Positions 8,805 through 19,558 of a stretch of DNA of 64,000 nt are shown in pieces. The position numbers were made by a program, and so were the translations under genes. The stretch is from the NCBI GenBank assembly GCA_964019335.1, contig OZ025682.1, positions 310,001 through 374,000 of the forward strand, written 5' to 3'. The DNA comes from Diplonema japonicum. Lineage: Eukaryota; Euglenozoa; Diplonemea; Diplonemida; Diplonemidae. Every line of letters begins with the position of its first letter. Position 1 is the stretch's first letter. Below the pieces are notes generated by a model. It ran no database searches. It was given only the letters and a program-made list of their open reading frames with translations, and was not told where the DNA came from.

Positions 8805-11075
8805 ATGAGAGGAATTTTAATCGTTTGCACAGTTTTGGCAACTGCGACAACCGGTGCCAAGCAGATCCCATTACGAAACTCGCTGCGAAGTAAATGGAAG
8901 GAGAACGGGCTGGAGGAACCGCGCAACCCAAAACCGCACGGTGCAGCCTACAACGAAGAAGCACTCAGGTTGTACAACGAAGGCGTCACCACTGAACAAA
9001 AGCACTATTTTGAAAAATGCCTGGCGATCGAACCAAAAATGGCGGAAGGGTGGAACAACCTGGCCACCCTGGAACAACGCGAAAAATCCTTAAACAACGC
9101 GATCTACGCCGGCGGCATGGCTGTCAAGTTGTGCAGAGACACCGCTCAACTACCTGTTTACAAATCAAACCTTGCAAACCTCTATCTCCTCCGCCGGGAA
9201 AAAAATGACCTCCGTAACGCCAGGACACTGTACCGGGCACTGACCGGCGATCCTTACGCGATAATGAAAACACTTCAAATCGATCTGCTGCTGCATGAAA
9301 CGGACCTTTTCATGTCGGATATATTGTTGTTCACCAATGAATCTCCCGCGTTTCTGGAAGACCCGGATTCTCTTGAACTTGCGTCAAGCGCACTGAGTCA
9401 ATTGGGAATGGTAACAGAGGCTCGGGTTATGTTGAGCAAAGCTGTTTCCCACAGCCCTCAAAACCAAGATATCTTGCTTATAAAAGCGAAGCTGGAGTAC
9501 GGTGCAAACCTGTTCCGTGAGGTAGTTGCAACCGTGGGTTCTGTTATTGTTCACTCGGATCAACTGTTGTACTTGTTGGCGTCGTCGTTGTCCGTGCTGG
9601 GGAACCAGAAGAAAGCATTGGAGTATTACAGAAAGATCAGCAGCAACGCTGATGAGAAGATTCTGATGTTGACGAGGATCGAGATCGCGAACCAAGAGCA
9701 ACGCGTGGCAGAGTGGAGCTTCGAGAACAGAAACTTCGTCCGCCTCCGACGCATTCTGAACAAACACATCAAAACCGGTCAGAAAACCTCACAGTCGCCG
9801 TTTTCCTGCCTGCTGTACCCTTACACCAACGAGGAGATACAGCATGCAGCGAGGCTGGCACATATTGACGCGAAGGGAAAGAATGAAAAAACCACCGTTG
9901 TGAAAAAACCGAAAATCCGTCTTCGTATCGGAGTCGTCACATCGGATGGAGGCGACACCAATGTCGGCAGGGACATCCTTGGTTGGATTGCGTTACTGAT
10001 TGCTGCAAAAGATGTTGAGGTTTATTATTACTCGTTACAGCGAATCGACGGTACAAAGTGGGGAAAAGGTCTGCGCAGCATTCTTGAGCGATCCCCCGGT
10101 ACGCTGCACATCGTAACCAACACGAAGGACACCTTGCAGCACATGCGAGGGAAGAACATCCACATCATGGTAAACATCAACGGGTTTTCGAAATACCACA
10201 ATCACGACTTGTTCACGGACCCCCACCCCGGTGCTCCTATTCAGATAAATTACAAGGGCTGCACCAGTACATTTGGCTTCAACAAAACTGTTCAGTTTCT
10301 ATTGGCCAACCCTGGTGCTGTGTCACCTATCGAATCAAGTAGATACGATGAAAAGCTCGTTTATATGCCGAGAAGTTTTTTCGCAACTTCCTATCCTATG
10401 GTGTATGGTGTTGTTGCTCAGGCTGAGAGGGGCCATTCTGGTGTCGTGTTCTGCAATTTCAACCATGTCAATAAGATTCGATCTGATATGTTTTCGGTGT
10501 GGGTTTCGATTGTGCTCCGTGTGCCTGGGAGTATTTTGTGGCTTATGGCGCTTCCTGAGGACAGCAAAACACTTTTGACAGAACAGGCCGTCCGGTTCGG
10601 GCTCCCCCTCCATCGTATCAAAATCACCTCTCTTTACCCTTTACGAGACCACCTTCACGTCAAAACCCAGTGCGATCTCTTCCTCGACACTCAAATATTC
10701 GCCAGTCACGGTACCGCAATGGACGTTCTCTACGCTGGTGTCCCGATTCTTTCTTTGCAAGGACCCACGTATCAGAGCCGGGTGTCGTCCGACCACCTCT
10801 CACAGGTGGGTCTTTCCGACCTCATCACCACGAACTTCAAAGAATACGAAGAACTTGCGGTGGCGTTGGGCAACAACCCGAAACGACTCTCCCGGTACAG
10901 AAGGATTCTGAAAAAGCTCAAAAAAACCCTCTTTGACACCAAAGGATGGGTCTCGGACTACACAAAAACAATGTGGCTGGTGTACAAGTCGATGGCATCC
11001 TGTGAAGGGACCGCGATGCACGTTGTAGCAGGTCTCGTGTACGAAGGAGAAGACTATACTATATTTCACGACTGA
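8805..11075 (+). CDS. TPR-GT41 (OGT/SPINDLY-like) glycosyltransferase with signal peptide
   Basis: Protein of 756 residues. Residues 1-17 (MRGILIVCTVLATATTG) look like a signal peptide, unusual for this nucleocytoplasmic family. A TPR-like helical region (about 45-340) includes LAIEPKMAEGWNNLATLE. The GT41 catalytic part starts at about 370 (KIRLRIGVVTSDGG) and shows NINGFSKYHNHDLF, PIQINYKG, EKLVYMPRSFF, FCNFNHVNKI (Lys of the nucleotide site kept), CDLFLDT, and HGTAMDVLYAGVPILSLQG with the SRV that follows, all as in O-GlcNAc transferase. Where animal OGT has the GNHPTSH motif with its catalytic His, this protein reads GGDTNVGRD, so activity may differ or be lost. One exon. Either a secretory-pathway GT41 or a diverged pseudoenzyme. 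Confidence 0.85.
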   Translation: MRGILIVCTVLATATTGAKQIPLRNSLRSKWKENGLEEPRNPKPHGAAYNEEALRLYNEGVTTEQKHYFEKCLAIEPKMAEGWNNLATLEQREKSLNNAIYAGGMAVKLCRDTAQLPVYKSNLANLYLLRREKNDLRNARTLYRALTGDPYAIMKTLQIDLLLHETDLFMSDILLFTNESPAFLEDPDSLELASSALSQLGMVTEARVMLSKAVSHSPQNQDILLIKAKLEYGANLFREVVATVGSVIVHSDQLLYLLASSLSVLGNQKKALEYYRKISSNADEKILMLTRIEIANQEQRVAEWSFENRNFVRLRRILNKHIKTGQKTSQSPFSCLLYPYTNEEIQHAARLAHIDAKGKNEKTTVVKKPKIRLRIGVVTSDGGDTNVGRDILGWIALLIAAKDVEVYYYSLQRIDGTKWGKGLRSILERSPGTLHIVTNTKDTLQHMRGKNIHIMVNINGFSKYHNHDLFTDPHPGAPIQINYKGCTSTFGFNKTVQFLLANPGAVSPIESSRYDEKLVYMPRSFFATSYPMVYGVVAQAERGHSGVVFCNFNHVNKIRSDMFSVWVSIVLRVPGSILWLMALPEDSKTLLTEQAVRFGLPLHRIKITSLYPLRDHLHVKTQCDLFLDTQIFASHGTAMDVLYAGVPILSLQGPTYQSRVSSDHLSQVGLSDLITTNFKEYEELAVALGNNPKRLSRYRRILKKLKKTLFDTKGWVSDYTKTMWLVYKSMASCEGTAMHVVAGLVYEGEDYTIFHD

Positions 11076-11160
11076 TATACCCTTCCTCATTCTTTTTTTT
11101 TAATTCAATTTGCAAAAAAAAAAAAAAAAAAAAAAAAAGCAACACAGCCCCCCCCACCCA

Positions 11161-12407
11161 ATGTTGGCCGTCCAATCACTACCTAGTCACCACGACTTGT
11201 TGCAACTGCCTCCCACGGTGCAGCAAGGCAAGGTTCTTACAGATGTGACAACAAACACAACGATCAAGCTCCCAGCAACGGCTGTCTACAACAAAGAGAA
11301 GTGCATCTGGCAGGAAACAGACCTGCACCGTTTGACCCAACGGCAAAAACAAATTAACTTCGGAAAAGTCACCGTGGGGCACAGGAACTACGTAACCGCG
11401 GTGTCGGCAGAGATGCGACAGGGAGGCAACGACCTCCACCCCTTGACACCAAGGGTTGACCAAGTTTGCTCAAAAAGATCGTGGGACGCTCAGGTCGGAC
11501 AATGGAGAAGACTGCTCCACGCATGGGACAACGGACCAAGCAGGGAACTCGTTTCACAAAAATCCATAGACGAGCTAACCGTTCAGGCAGTTAGAATGCA
11601 ACAGCACAGCCAAGAGAGGAATCATTTTCGATACGACACCGATCTGCACAGGGAACACCCCGTTGCCTCGACATACGGTGCTTGCAATGTCGAAATAGGT
11701 AAAACAGACAGAGCGGGAAATGGTTCTGCAGGCACACTGCAACCGTTGAGCATTAAATGCCTTGTTGTGGGAGACGAGACGAAACACCACAAGCTTGTCG
11801 TGAGCCCCAGAAACATCCCTTTCACACCGTTTAAAAAACTTCTCGAGGACAAGATCAAGTCGTTCATCACAAAGATCTTCTACACGGACGAGGACGGTGA
11901 TGGTGTGGTAGCGGAGGATGACTGCTCTCTGAAATCTTTTCTCGACGGGGCTGGTGAGGTGCACTCTGCTAAACTATACCTTGAACTCGATACTTCCCCG
12001 TCTGCCTTGTATGGGCATGGGGTACTACCTCGCGATGTTGCGGCAGCTTTGGCGGTCATTAGTGGTTCGTACAATCTCACAGCGTCCCAATGTGCGGAGC
12101 TTACGTGTGACGCGTACCGTGGGATCGCTCAGTTTTCAACTGAGATGCCCCCGTTGCTCACACCACCTCCCTCCTGTAAGGTCACGTCGGTGAGGAAGCG
12201 GAAAAATCACGAGGAGGATTTTTCGGCTGCCACCCCGAACTATGATTATTGCATGCCTTCGATCGTGTTGTCGCCCACAAAACTCTTGGGGCTCGGCCCC
12301 GACAAGACACCCTCTCCGATGAAGAATCAGGTACTTGGGAAGGGGAAAAAAAAATTTTTTTTTTAAAAAAATTACAGTTTTCCTTGCTTATCAGTAGGTT
12401 AGAGTAA
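11161..12407 (+). CDS. SLBP: Histone stem-loop binding protein fused to a PB1 domain
   Basis: Protein of 399 residues. Residues about 51-122 match the SLBP RNA-binding domain: ETD then RQKQINFGK, a variable part with LRQ-like MRQGG and HPLTP, and KRSWDAQVGQWRRLLHAWD, which parallels the animal [20 protein letters not shown] block. The family binds the 3' hairpin of replication histone mRNA for processing and translation. Residues about 197-280 look like a PB1 fold: SIKCLVVG with a basic strand, a helix KKLLEDKIKSF, then KIFYTDEDGDGVVAEDDCSL (OPCA acidic motif) and AKLYLELD. An intron at 12331-12377 precedes the last nine codons. An N-terminal Lys run from 11110 is excluded because 11161 is the first ATG. 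PB1 fusion to SLBP is not something I know from other groups. Confidence 0.85.
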
Positions 12408-13496
12408 AAAAAAAAAAAAAAATGATGGAAAAAAAATTTTTGAATTTTTTTTGAATAGATTCTCTTTTTTTTTTTTTTTTTTTTTTTAGGCGTCCTGCCA
12501 CATACCGCAGGTACCCTTAAATGTCTCTTTTTTTTTTTTTTTTTTTATTGATTTAGATTTTATTCCGCTTATCGACAAGAAAAAAGAAAAAAAAATGTTT
12601 CATACCCTTTTATCCCCCTCCCCCCCCTTTTTTCTTTTTTTAGATAAATCAATAACGAATTAGACGTTACAAAGGTTTGGCTCGAACGAGTTCTTTTTTT
12701 CCCCCTCTCTTTTTTTTTTTCTCCTACTCCTTTCTTGTCAGGAAAGAAATGAGGAGGAAAAAATAGAGGGGGAAGGGAGTTGTCGTCTGTGGGACTCGGA
12801 AGCAAAAAAAAAAAAAAAAAAAAAAAAGTAGAAAACAATAGAATTAGACCCATAGATAAATGAAACAGGACTTTTGAGAGTGAGAAAGTAGGGGGAAAAA
12901 AAAAGAAAAATAATTTCTGTTCACCCTTATGCTAGTCGGGTAACGTGCACACAACATTGAAATAGAACTTACTCATCACTCCCCCCATTGGTGTCGTGAC
13001 ATCAAAAGAAATAAGGGGGGGATTTTTTGGTTTCCATAAAAAAAAAAAAAAAAAGCATAGCATCTGTTTATCCTAGAAAATGATAGAGTTTCCTAGTCTA
13101 GGCAATACCACCCCCCACTGCGCCCCTCTTTTTTTTGTGTTAATGAATGAGGAGAGATTCCCTCCTTCCCCCTTTCTCTCTCTCTCTCCCCCTCTCTCCT
13201 TGATGGGGGTTTCTTTTCCTTTTTGTTGAACGCCCTACACCTATCGACAAGCAAAGTTCCCGTTCTGTGGATCGAAGGGGCTTGCTGCCCCAAAGGAACC
13301 GGAGGGCTCTCGCAACACTGCCGGTGAGTGCAAAAAAGAAAAAAAGAAAAGAAAAAGAATAGTCCCCCTCCCAATTACCGTCCAACTTTTTTTTTTTTCC
13401 CTAACTCCTTTTTTTTCTAGATTTTTTTATTTTTTTAAAATTCCTCCAACCCCCCCCCCCCCCCCCACCCAAATTCAGGGAAAGAAAACCCTCCCT
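12408..13496. other. Intergenic, homopolymer-rich
   Basis: Hairpin element copy at 12481-12530 among T and A runs. The segment 13225-13325 is complex, open in one frame, and ends in a GTGAGT donor-like site, while TTCAG at about 13478 lies 18 nt before the next ATG. It may be a non-coding leader exon of the next gene; it has no in-frame ATG. Confidence 0.5.
12481..12530 (+). repeat. Dispersed hairpin element, copy 2
   Basis: T run, AGGCGTCCTGCC, ACATACC, GCAGG, then TACCCTTAAATGTCTC and a T run. The stem CCTGC/GCAGG with an 8-base loop is complete here. Confidence 0.55.
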
Positions 13497-16400
13497 ATGC
13501 TAAGCCGTGCTATGCTGAGCCGTAGTACATGTGTAGGCAGGGCATCCACCCGCAGAATAAAAACCACACCTTTTACACAGAATTTTCACTCTTATTCTTT
13601 TCAAAAAGCCCCGGAGAATATGTTCGATCCTTCTGGTTTGTCAGTCCGTGGCATGGAGGAAGAGCATGTCACTGACATAGGTCTGGGAGTAACCCTGGGA
13701 AACGGAAACGAAGCTGACTCTGCTGTCGAACAAGGGATCGTCAAGTACGTGGACCTTTCCAGCACCGACGTGGAGGCCTTGCTGAAGAGGGTCGAGACGA
13801 AGGATGAGGACAAGAAAAAAGCACCACTCGTAGAAGAATTCCGTCCTGTTAAAAAGACGAAAATCGAAGTTCCTGGCGACGTTCCTGTCGGGGGAGATCT
13901 CATCACCCCGCTTTCGAACAGTGATGGCCCTCTAGCCGTTCTCCGCACCACACCCGCTAATGAAACGAAAGACTTCACTCTCCCGCTGCTCACCGTGTCC
14001 TTTTCGCACCCCATTGTTGACATAACCTCCTTGAACACTGTCTTCACCTCAGAGAACATTGCACTGGAGCCCGCTTGCGAAGGAGAGTTCCGGTTCCTCG
14101 GGACACAGGTTTTGCAGTTCAAGCCGTCGTACCGCTTCAAGTACTCGACGGAGTACCGTCTCACAGTGCGAAAAGGCTTTTCCAGTGTGACGGGGTGTAC
14201 CCTACCGGAGTCGGTCTCCGTTACCTTCACAACACCAACACTGAAGTGTGTTGATTTCCGTTGTGTGAAGAGAAAGGGGAAGCCTTTGGTTCGTGTTGCA
14301 TTTGACCAGGAGGTGAAGCCCGACATTGTGAAGCACATGGACGCCATGACATATGTCGACAACGAGCAGCTCCGTGGCATCGTGGCTACTGACGCGCAGT
14401 TTACACGCCTCCCCGACTGGCACAGGGACAGCGTCCTCGAGAACCTGAACGATGCCACCACTGTCTGGGTGACCCCCGTTGCTCTCGAGGATAAGCATCG
14501 TGAGATCGTCCTCAAGCAGGGCGCTCTATCCACAGAAGGCGCACTTCCCACCCCCGAGCCCCTTAACCTTGGTGTGATGTCAACCGTTCCCCCACTTGAA
14601 ATCTCCAACCACCATGATGGTGAGAACAACATTGGACGCCCTATCACCATTTCCTTCACCAACACCCTTCACGTCCCCGTTCTTGACGCTGCGAAGATTA
14701 TTGTTGAGCCTGCCATCCCGAACATGGAGGTGACCGCCGAGGGGAACACCGTCACGCTGATCGGCAAGAAGAAGGGGGGTACCACTTACAAGGTGAAGAT
14801 CCTCGCGGGTGGTCTTGAGGATGTGTATTGTCAGCAGAATAAAAACCTGGAGCACACTGTCAAGATTGAGAAGCCGCAGCCGCTCATGCAGTGCCTCGTA
14901 GGCCACCACGACGCCGTGGTTGTCCCCTTCAGTGATGAACACGTGAACCACGTGTCGACGGTTCCCTTCGTTGGGTACAATGTAGGGCGGTACGCGCTGT
15001 CGTACGCGGCTGTGAACTGTGAAAAGATCTCGTACACTGCTTGGGTCGTTGACCCTTCGCAATACCCGTCCTTCAGCAAGAGGCACGCCACCTCTCGTTC
15101 CGGAGGGAGACAGGAAGAGGAAGCATATTTGAAGGCGTGGGCTGAGAGCTGTGGGCTCTCCCCTGCTCACAACGGTGAACTGGACCTGTCTGGTCAGGAA
15201 GAGGATACTCCCTACCAGATAAACATCAATTTCGCACAGTTCTTGAAGGAAGGGCAGGGCCACGTTGTAATCCTCATGAAAGAGGAAGGGAAACGGGAGA
15301 ACAAGCTGCAGATTGCAACATGGGTGCAAGCGACCTCGTTGGGGTGCACCACCTTCTCGGCTAATGGCGATTGCTTTGCGAGTGTGACGGACCTGACAAC
15401 AGGTGCCAGCGTGCAGGGCGCCACCATCGAGGAGGTGAAGGGAACCACAGACGCCAACGGGATCGTAATGCTGCCCGAAAACATGAATTTTAACCCTCTC
15501 ATCGTGAGACACGGAGAGCACTCTAGCTTCATATCCAGGGTGCATACCAATTCGCGTAACCATTTCTCGAACAACCCCAGCTACGTGTTCACCGACAGGG
15601 GCCTCTACAAGCCTGGTGAGGTGGTCCACATCAAGGGCGTGCAAAGAACAAGGGTGATCAAGGATAACTTCTGGGTCATCAACACCCCTGAAGAGAGCAC
15701 CTGTACGTGGAAGTGCTTCGTTGGAGGCAAGGAAATAAAGGGGTCGGTGGTCTCTGGGAAGCATGGGAGCTTTGACTTCAGCATCCCTCTCGCTGAGGAC
15801 ATCACTCTGGGGCGGGCCATGGTGCAGATCTTCTCCGCAGACTCGAAGAGGCTTTGCAACGTGTCATTTGAGGTTCAAGAGTTCAGGACACCCGAGTACG
15901 AGGTGAGCTGCAACGTGCTGAGCGGTGAAAATGGTGAAGTTGTGGGGGGGTCCTCTGTGGCGGAAGTGACTGCAAAATACCTGTCAGGGGGTGCGATCTC
16001 TGCAACCAATGTGGATTGGGAAGTGCAAAGGGCGAGTACTACTTTCACGCCCCCGCGGCACCACGACTACGTTTTCCAGTCGCGACCCGACTTTTTCGGG
16101 AGGGATGCCTTCAACGGAACGACAGGTGCCAAGAACTTCCAAACATCGACCAACGCTAATGGCAGCAGCAGGTTATTGATCGAGCACAAGACAACCTCAA
16201 AGCACGACGGGATGCCGTACATTGTATCGGTCAACGCCTCTGTCCAGGACGTGAACAGGCAACATATGGAGGCCTCGACATCTTTCGTCCTGCACCCAGC
16301 CAGCACCTATGTCGGTTTGAAACTGTCGCAGACTGCAAAAACCGACAAGGACGTGAAGATAGACTTCTGCACCTGCACCATTGCAGGAAAGCCCATTGAG

Positions 16401-19400
16401 GGGAATGTGGTGGTCTTCAAAGTGACGCGAGAGGACACGGTGGTGAAGGACTTCAAGGAAGTGAAGGTGAATCAGGATGTTAGTTCCCACGAACACAGTG
16501 CGGACGGCACAGGAAAGGCAAGCTTTGTCGTTAGGTTCGAAAAAGCAGGACGCCACACCATCACCGCCACCGTGACAGACGAGACAGGCCGGACATCGGT
16601 GAGCAGGGCAACCATCTGGGTCAACGGTGTCGTCAAAGGCGTTCCCGATAGCAAAGCCAAAGGGCGGAACAGACACATGAACATCGACCTGATCGCCGAC
16701 AAGACCTCTTACGGGCCCTCTGACGTGGCAAAGGTCAGCATTGTGTCTCCCTACGACGTGCCCCTCACTGGGTGGGTCATGTGGCTGGCGCAAGGGATTG
16801 TAAAGAAAGAACAGATTGCCATTGAAGCGAATGGGTCGCAAGAGGTGACATACCAACTCAGCAAAGCGTGCATGCCTGGCATCAGATGTGATGTGAAGCT
16901 GTGCAAGGGTGGAAGCTCACCCAGCAGCATCCACGGCAGCACCCAAATTACGGTCGACACCAATGAGGCGAAGCTTGACGTGCAGCTGGATGCGCCCGAG
17001 ACCGCCCAACCGGGCGACGACATCAGTGTGAACGTGAAAACAGGTGTCAAAGACTCGGAGGTCACGCTTTACATCGTGGATGAGGCCATCCTTAGCTTGG
17101 CAGGCTACTCACAGCAGGACCCCGTGTCTGCCTTCTACCCTATGTACTACGGAAACCTCAGTACGACCGACACAAGGGACCAGATCATGGATGTTAACTG
17201 GGACAGAGTTCACTTCCTCAATATGATCGAACATGCTGAATGCATGAGGATGATGCCCATGGCCTGTGGTTTTGGTGGTTATGCTGCTCAAGAATCATGC
17301 AGGATGATGAAGAATGCAGCTTTCGAGGGAGCAGGCGCCGCCGAGGAAGCAGCTCCATCCGTGGCCCTCCGAACTAACTTCTCGCCTTTGGCGGCATTTG
17401 AAGCAACGCTTCTCACGGATGCCAACGGGGAGGTGACGTGCAAAGCCAAGCTTCCAGACAACCTGACCAGGTACAGGGTTATGTGCTTCGCGCAGAACTC
17501 CACAACACAGCAGTTCGGAACTAGTGATGCCTCGCTGCAGGTAAGCCTCCCCCTGATGGTCAGACCTTCTTTCCCGAGGTTTCTGATGACTGGTGATAAA
17601 TGTGCCTTCACCGTCGTGCTACAGAGCAACATTCAGCAGGATGAAGAAGTACAGGTGGCTTGCAGGTCGCTCAACCTGAAACACGAGGGGCCCAAGGGGT
17701 TCAAGGTCTTCCTGGCTGCGGGAAAAAGGACTGAAGTGAGGTTCGATGTGAGCACTGACATGCCTGGCAAGGCGGTGTTTGAGGTTGTCGCTGCAGGGAA
17801 GAAGGGTGCCGATGCTGCACAAAAGGAGCTGCCGGTGTATACGTCCGGTGTGCGCACCTTCGCCACCCACGGGTCTGTGTTGAAACAAAAGGAGATTGTC
17901 GTGCAGAAGGTGACGACGCCCTCGGATGCCCTCCTGTCTTACGGCGGGCTGCGCTTCACGATGTCAGCAACAGTCGCTGGCCAGCTACAGGATGCAGTCG
18001 ACTACCTCGTCACCTGCAGGTACTCCTACGTGGAGTCGTTAGCCAGCAAACTCATTGCACTGTGTTGCTTGAAGCAAGTCCTCCCCCCCGTGGACCTCAC
18101 ACTCGATGTAGACAAGTTAGCGGTGGAGGTTCTTAAGCACCTTGAGAAGGCTCAGATGGCGCAGGGCTCTTTCGGGCACTTCGAAGGGGCGTGGGAGCCT
18201 CATGCTTGGGTGACTATCCACACCGCCCACGCATTGGTGCTTGCTAGGGACTGTTTCCCCGTGAAGGCGACAATGGTAGAAAATGCTTTGAGTTCGATTA
18301 CAGCAGAGTCGTTGTACGTGAACGAGGCTCGTTTCAATGATGACAAGAGCTACTACAGGGAGCTGAAGGCCAGGGCGTGCTACGTGTTGGCTAAGGGTGG
18401 CGATGCAAGGGGCAGCGAGGAAGCGTTGAAGCACGCGATGGAGGGCTTCGACAAGCTGAGCATAACCGCTGTTGCAAAACTGGCAACAGCAAACGCCGGC
18501 GTCCGAGGGAAATGCCTCCCAATCATCACAAAGAACATCGAGGAAGGCTCCGACAAGGCACACGTGATGGAGAGGGTGACAGACAACAGGGAAGAGAAGA
18601 AGGTGTTGATGAACACATCGGCAACGACAAATGCAGCAGTGCTGGAAGCATTAATAGCGTCGAAGGGCAACGAAACAGCGATCGTAAAACTCTGCAAAGG
18701 TCTTATGGCGAACAGGGTGGAAGGGAAGTGGTGCAGTTCGCACCAAACAGCAGAGGCTCTGGTCGCAGTGTGCTCATACTGCAAAACGTTCGAAGGGACG
18801 ACCCCGAACTACACCTCAGCAGCATGGGTAGGGAGCGTGTGCGTTGCAGACACGGCATTCGAAAACAAGACAACACCGTTCAGTACACTAGTACCAATGA
18901 AAACCGTGGCTGAGAACAAGGAAGGCACCGTAACCATCCAGAAAGAAGGCGAGGGTGCCATGTACTACAGCATGAGACTAGACTATGGGAGCCTCACTCC
19001 AATGGACTCCTTGGAGAGAGGCATTACAGTGGTGACAGAGATGAAGGGAAAGAATGTTGAGCCAACAGCGAACGGTTACAAAATCGCACTGGGCAGTGCT
19101 GTGACCGTGAGGCACATCATTTCTGTGGAACAGGCCAGGGACAACGTTGTGATCTACGGGGCACTTCCTGCAGGTTTGGAGAACGCTGCCCTTGTGAAGC
19201 GGGATATGGTCAGCCTGTTTGGAGCGGCAAAACGCCGCTGCTTGCCGTCACCCGTATCCCATTGGGACCATGTCAACCTTCGTGACGCTTCTGTTGAGGC
19301 TTTTGTGGGCCGCCTCCCCCCTGGGACGAGTGTCCTTGCCTATACTGTTACGGCCACTTCTCCTGGGACCTTCAAGCTCCCTCCTACTATTGCTGAGGAG

Positions 19401-19457
19401 CTTTACACCCCAGATGTCCGCGGATCTACAAGCGAAATGATAGTAGTGGTGGCGTGA
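13497..19457 (+). CDS. Alpha-2-macroglobulin family protein without thioester
   Basis: Single-exon protein of 1986 residues with the macroglobulin (MG) layout. VFTDRGLYKPGEVVHIKG at about 697-714 is the signature of the MG part. VTLYIVDEAILSL at about 1191 precedes a Met/Gly/Ala-rich likely bait region (1240-1292), then the conserved A2M block (FSPLAAFEATLLTDANGEV and following). In the alpha-alpha toroid the thioester site that should read CxEQ reads RYSYVESLASKLIAL at about 1507: Cys is Tyr and Gln is Ser, so no thioester can form. This resembles the thioester-less bacterial paralogues of the E. coli MagD type. The first 40 residues are basic and Ser/Thr-rich, perhaps an organelle-targeting sequence; no clear signal peptide. 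Likely a protease trap, cell location unknown. Confidence 0.85.
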   Translation: MLSRAMLSRSTCVGRASTRRIKTTPFTQNFHSYSFQKAPENMFDPSGLSVRGMEEEHVTDIGLGVTLGNGNEADSAVEQGIVKYVDLSSTDVEALLKRVETKDEDKKKAPLVEEFRPVKKTKIEVPGDVPVGGDLITPLSNSDGPLAVLRTTPANETKDFTLPLLTVSFSHPIVDITSLNTVFTSENIALEPACEGEFRFLGTQVLQFKPSYRFKYSTEYRLTVRKGFSSVTGCTLPESVSVTFTTPTLKCVDFRCVKRKGKPLVRVAFDQEVKPDIVKHMDAMTYVDNEQLRGIVATDAQFTRLPDWHRDSVLENLNDATTVWVTPVALEDKHREIVLKQGALSTEGALPTPEPLNLGVMSTVPPLEISNHHDGENNIGRPITISFTNTLHVPVLDAAKIIVEPAIPNMEVTAEGNTVTLIGKKKGGTTYKVKILAGGLEDVYCQQNKNLEHTVKIEKPQPLMQCLVGHHDAVVVPFSDEHVNHVSTVPFVGYNVGRYALSYAAVNCEKISYTAWVVDPSQYPSFSKRHATSRSGGRQEEEAYLKAWAESCGLSPAHNGELDLSGQEEDTPYQININFAQFLKEGQGHVVILMKEEGKRENKLQIATWVQATSLGCTTFSANGDCFASVTDLTTGASVQGATIEEVKGTTDANGIVMLPENMNFNPLIVRHGEHSSFISRVHTNSRNHFSNNPSYVFTDRGLYKPGEVVHIKGVQRTRVIKDNFWVINTPEESTCTWKCFVGGKEIKGSVVSGKHGSFDFSIPLAEDITLGRAMVQIFSADSKRLCNVSFEVQEFRTPEYEVSCNVLSGENGEVVGGSSVAEVTAKYLSGGAISATNVDWEVQRASTTFTPPRHHDYVFQSRPDFFGRDAFNGTTGAKNFQTSTNANGSSRLLIEHKTTSKHDGMPYIVSVNASVQDVNRQHMEASTSFVLHPASTYVGLKLSQTAKTDKDVKIDFCTCTIAGKPIEGNVVVFKVTREDTVVKDFKEVKVNQDVSSHEHSADGTGKASFVVRFEKAGRHTITATVTDETGRTSVSRATIWVNGVVKGVPDSKAKGRNRHMNIDLIADKTSYGPSDVAKVSIVSPYDVPLTGWVMWLAQGIVKKEQIAIEANGSQEVTYQLSKACMPGIRCDVKLCKGGSSPSSIHGSTQITVDTNEAKLDVQLDAPETAQPGDDISVNVKTGVKDSEVTLYIVDEAILSLAGYSQQDPVSAFYPMYYGNLSTTDTRDQIMDVNWDRVHFLNMIEHAECMRMMPMACGFGGYAAQESCRMMKNAAFEGAGAAEEAAPSVALRTNFSPLAAFEATLLTDANGEVTCKAKLPDNLTRYRVMCFAQNSTTQQFGTSDASLQVSLPLMVRPSFPRFLMTGDKCAFTVVLQSNIQQDEEVQVACRSLNLKHEGPKGFKVFLAAGKRTEVRFDVSTDMPGKAVFEVVAAGKKGADAAQKELPVYTSGVRTFATHGSVLKQKEIVVQKVTTPSDALLSYGGLRFTMSATVAGQLQDAVDYLVTCRYSYVESLASKLIALCCLKQVLPPVDLTLDVDKLAVEVLKHLEKAQMAQGSFGHFEGAWEPHAWVTIHTAHALVLARDCFPVKATMVENALSSITAESLYVNEARFNDDKSYYRELKARACYVLAKGGDARGSEEALKHAMEGFDKLSITAVAKLATANAGVRGKCLPIITKNIEEGSDKAHVMERVTDNREEKKVLMNTSATTNAAVLEALIASKGNETAIVKLCKGLMANRVEGKWCSSHQTAEALVAVCSYCKTFEGTTPNYTSAAWVGSVCVADTAFENKTTPFSTLVPMKTVAENKEGTVTIQKEGEGAMYYSMRLDYGSLTPMDSLERGITVVTEMKGKNVEPTANGYKIALGSAVTVRHIISVEQARDNVVIYGALPAGLENAALVKRDMVSLFGAAKRRCLPSPVSHWDHVNLRDASVEAFVGRLPPGTSVLAYTVTATSPGTFKLPPTIAEELYTPDVRGSTSEMIVVVA

Positions 19458-19558
19458 AAGAAAATAGAGGGGGAAAAAAAAAAAAGAAAAAAAAAAAACG
19501 AAAGAGAGTTTTTTGTTGGTGTTTTATTGACCTTGTGTGAATTACCCTTACCTAATGT

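Noticed and set aside
12670-12700. GGCTCGAACGAG resembling a tRNA B box
   Set aside because: No A box or cloverleaf around it.
13225-13330. Possible upstream coding exon of the macroglobulin gene ending at a GTGAGT
   Set aside because: The frame that would join lacks an ATG and has a stop just upstream; kept only as a possible leader exon.
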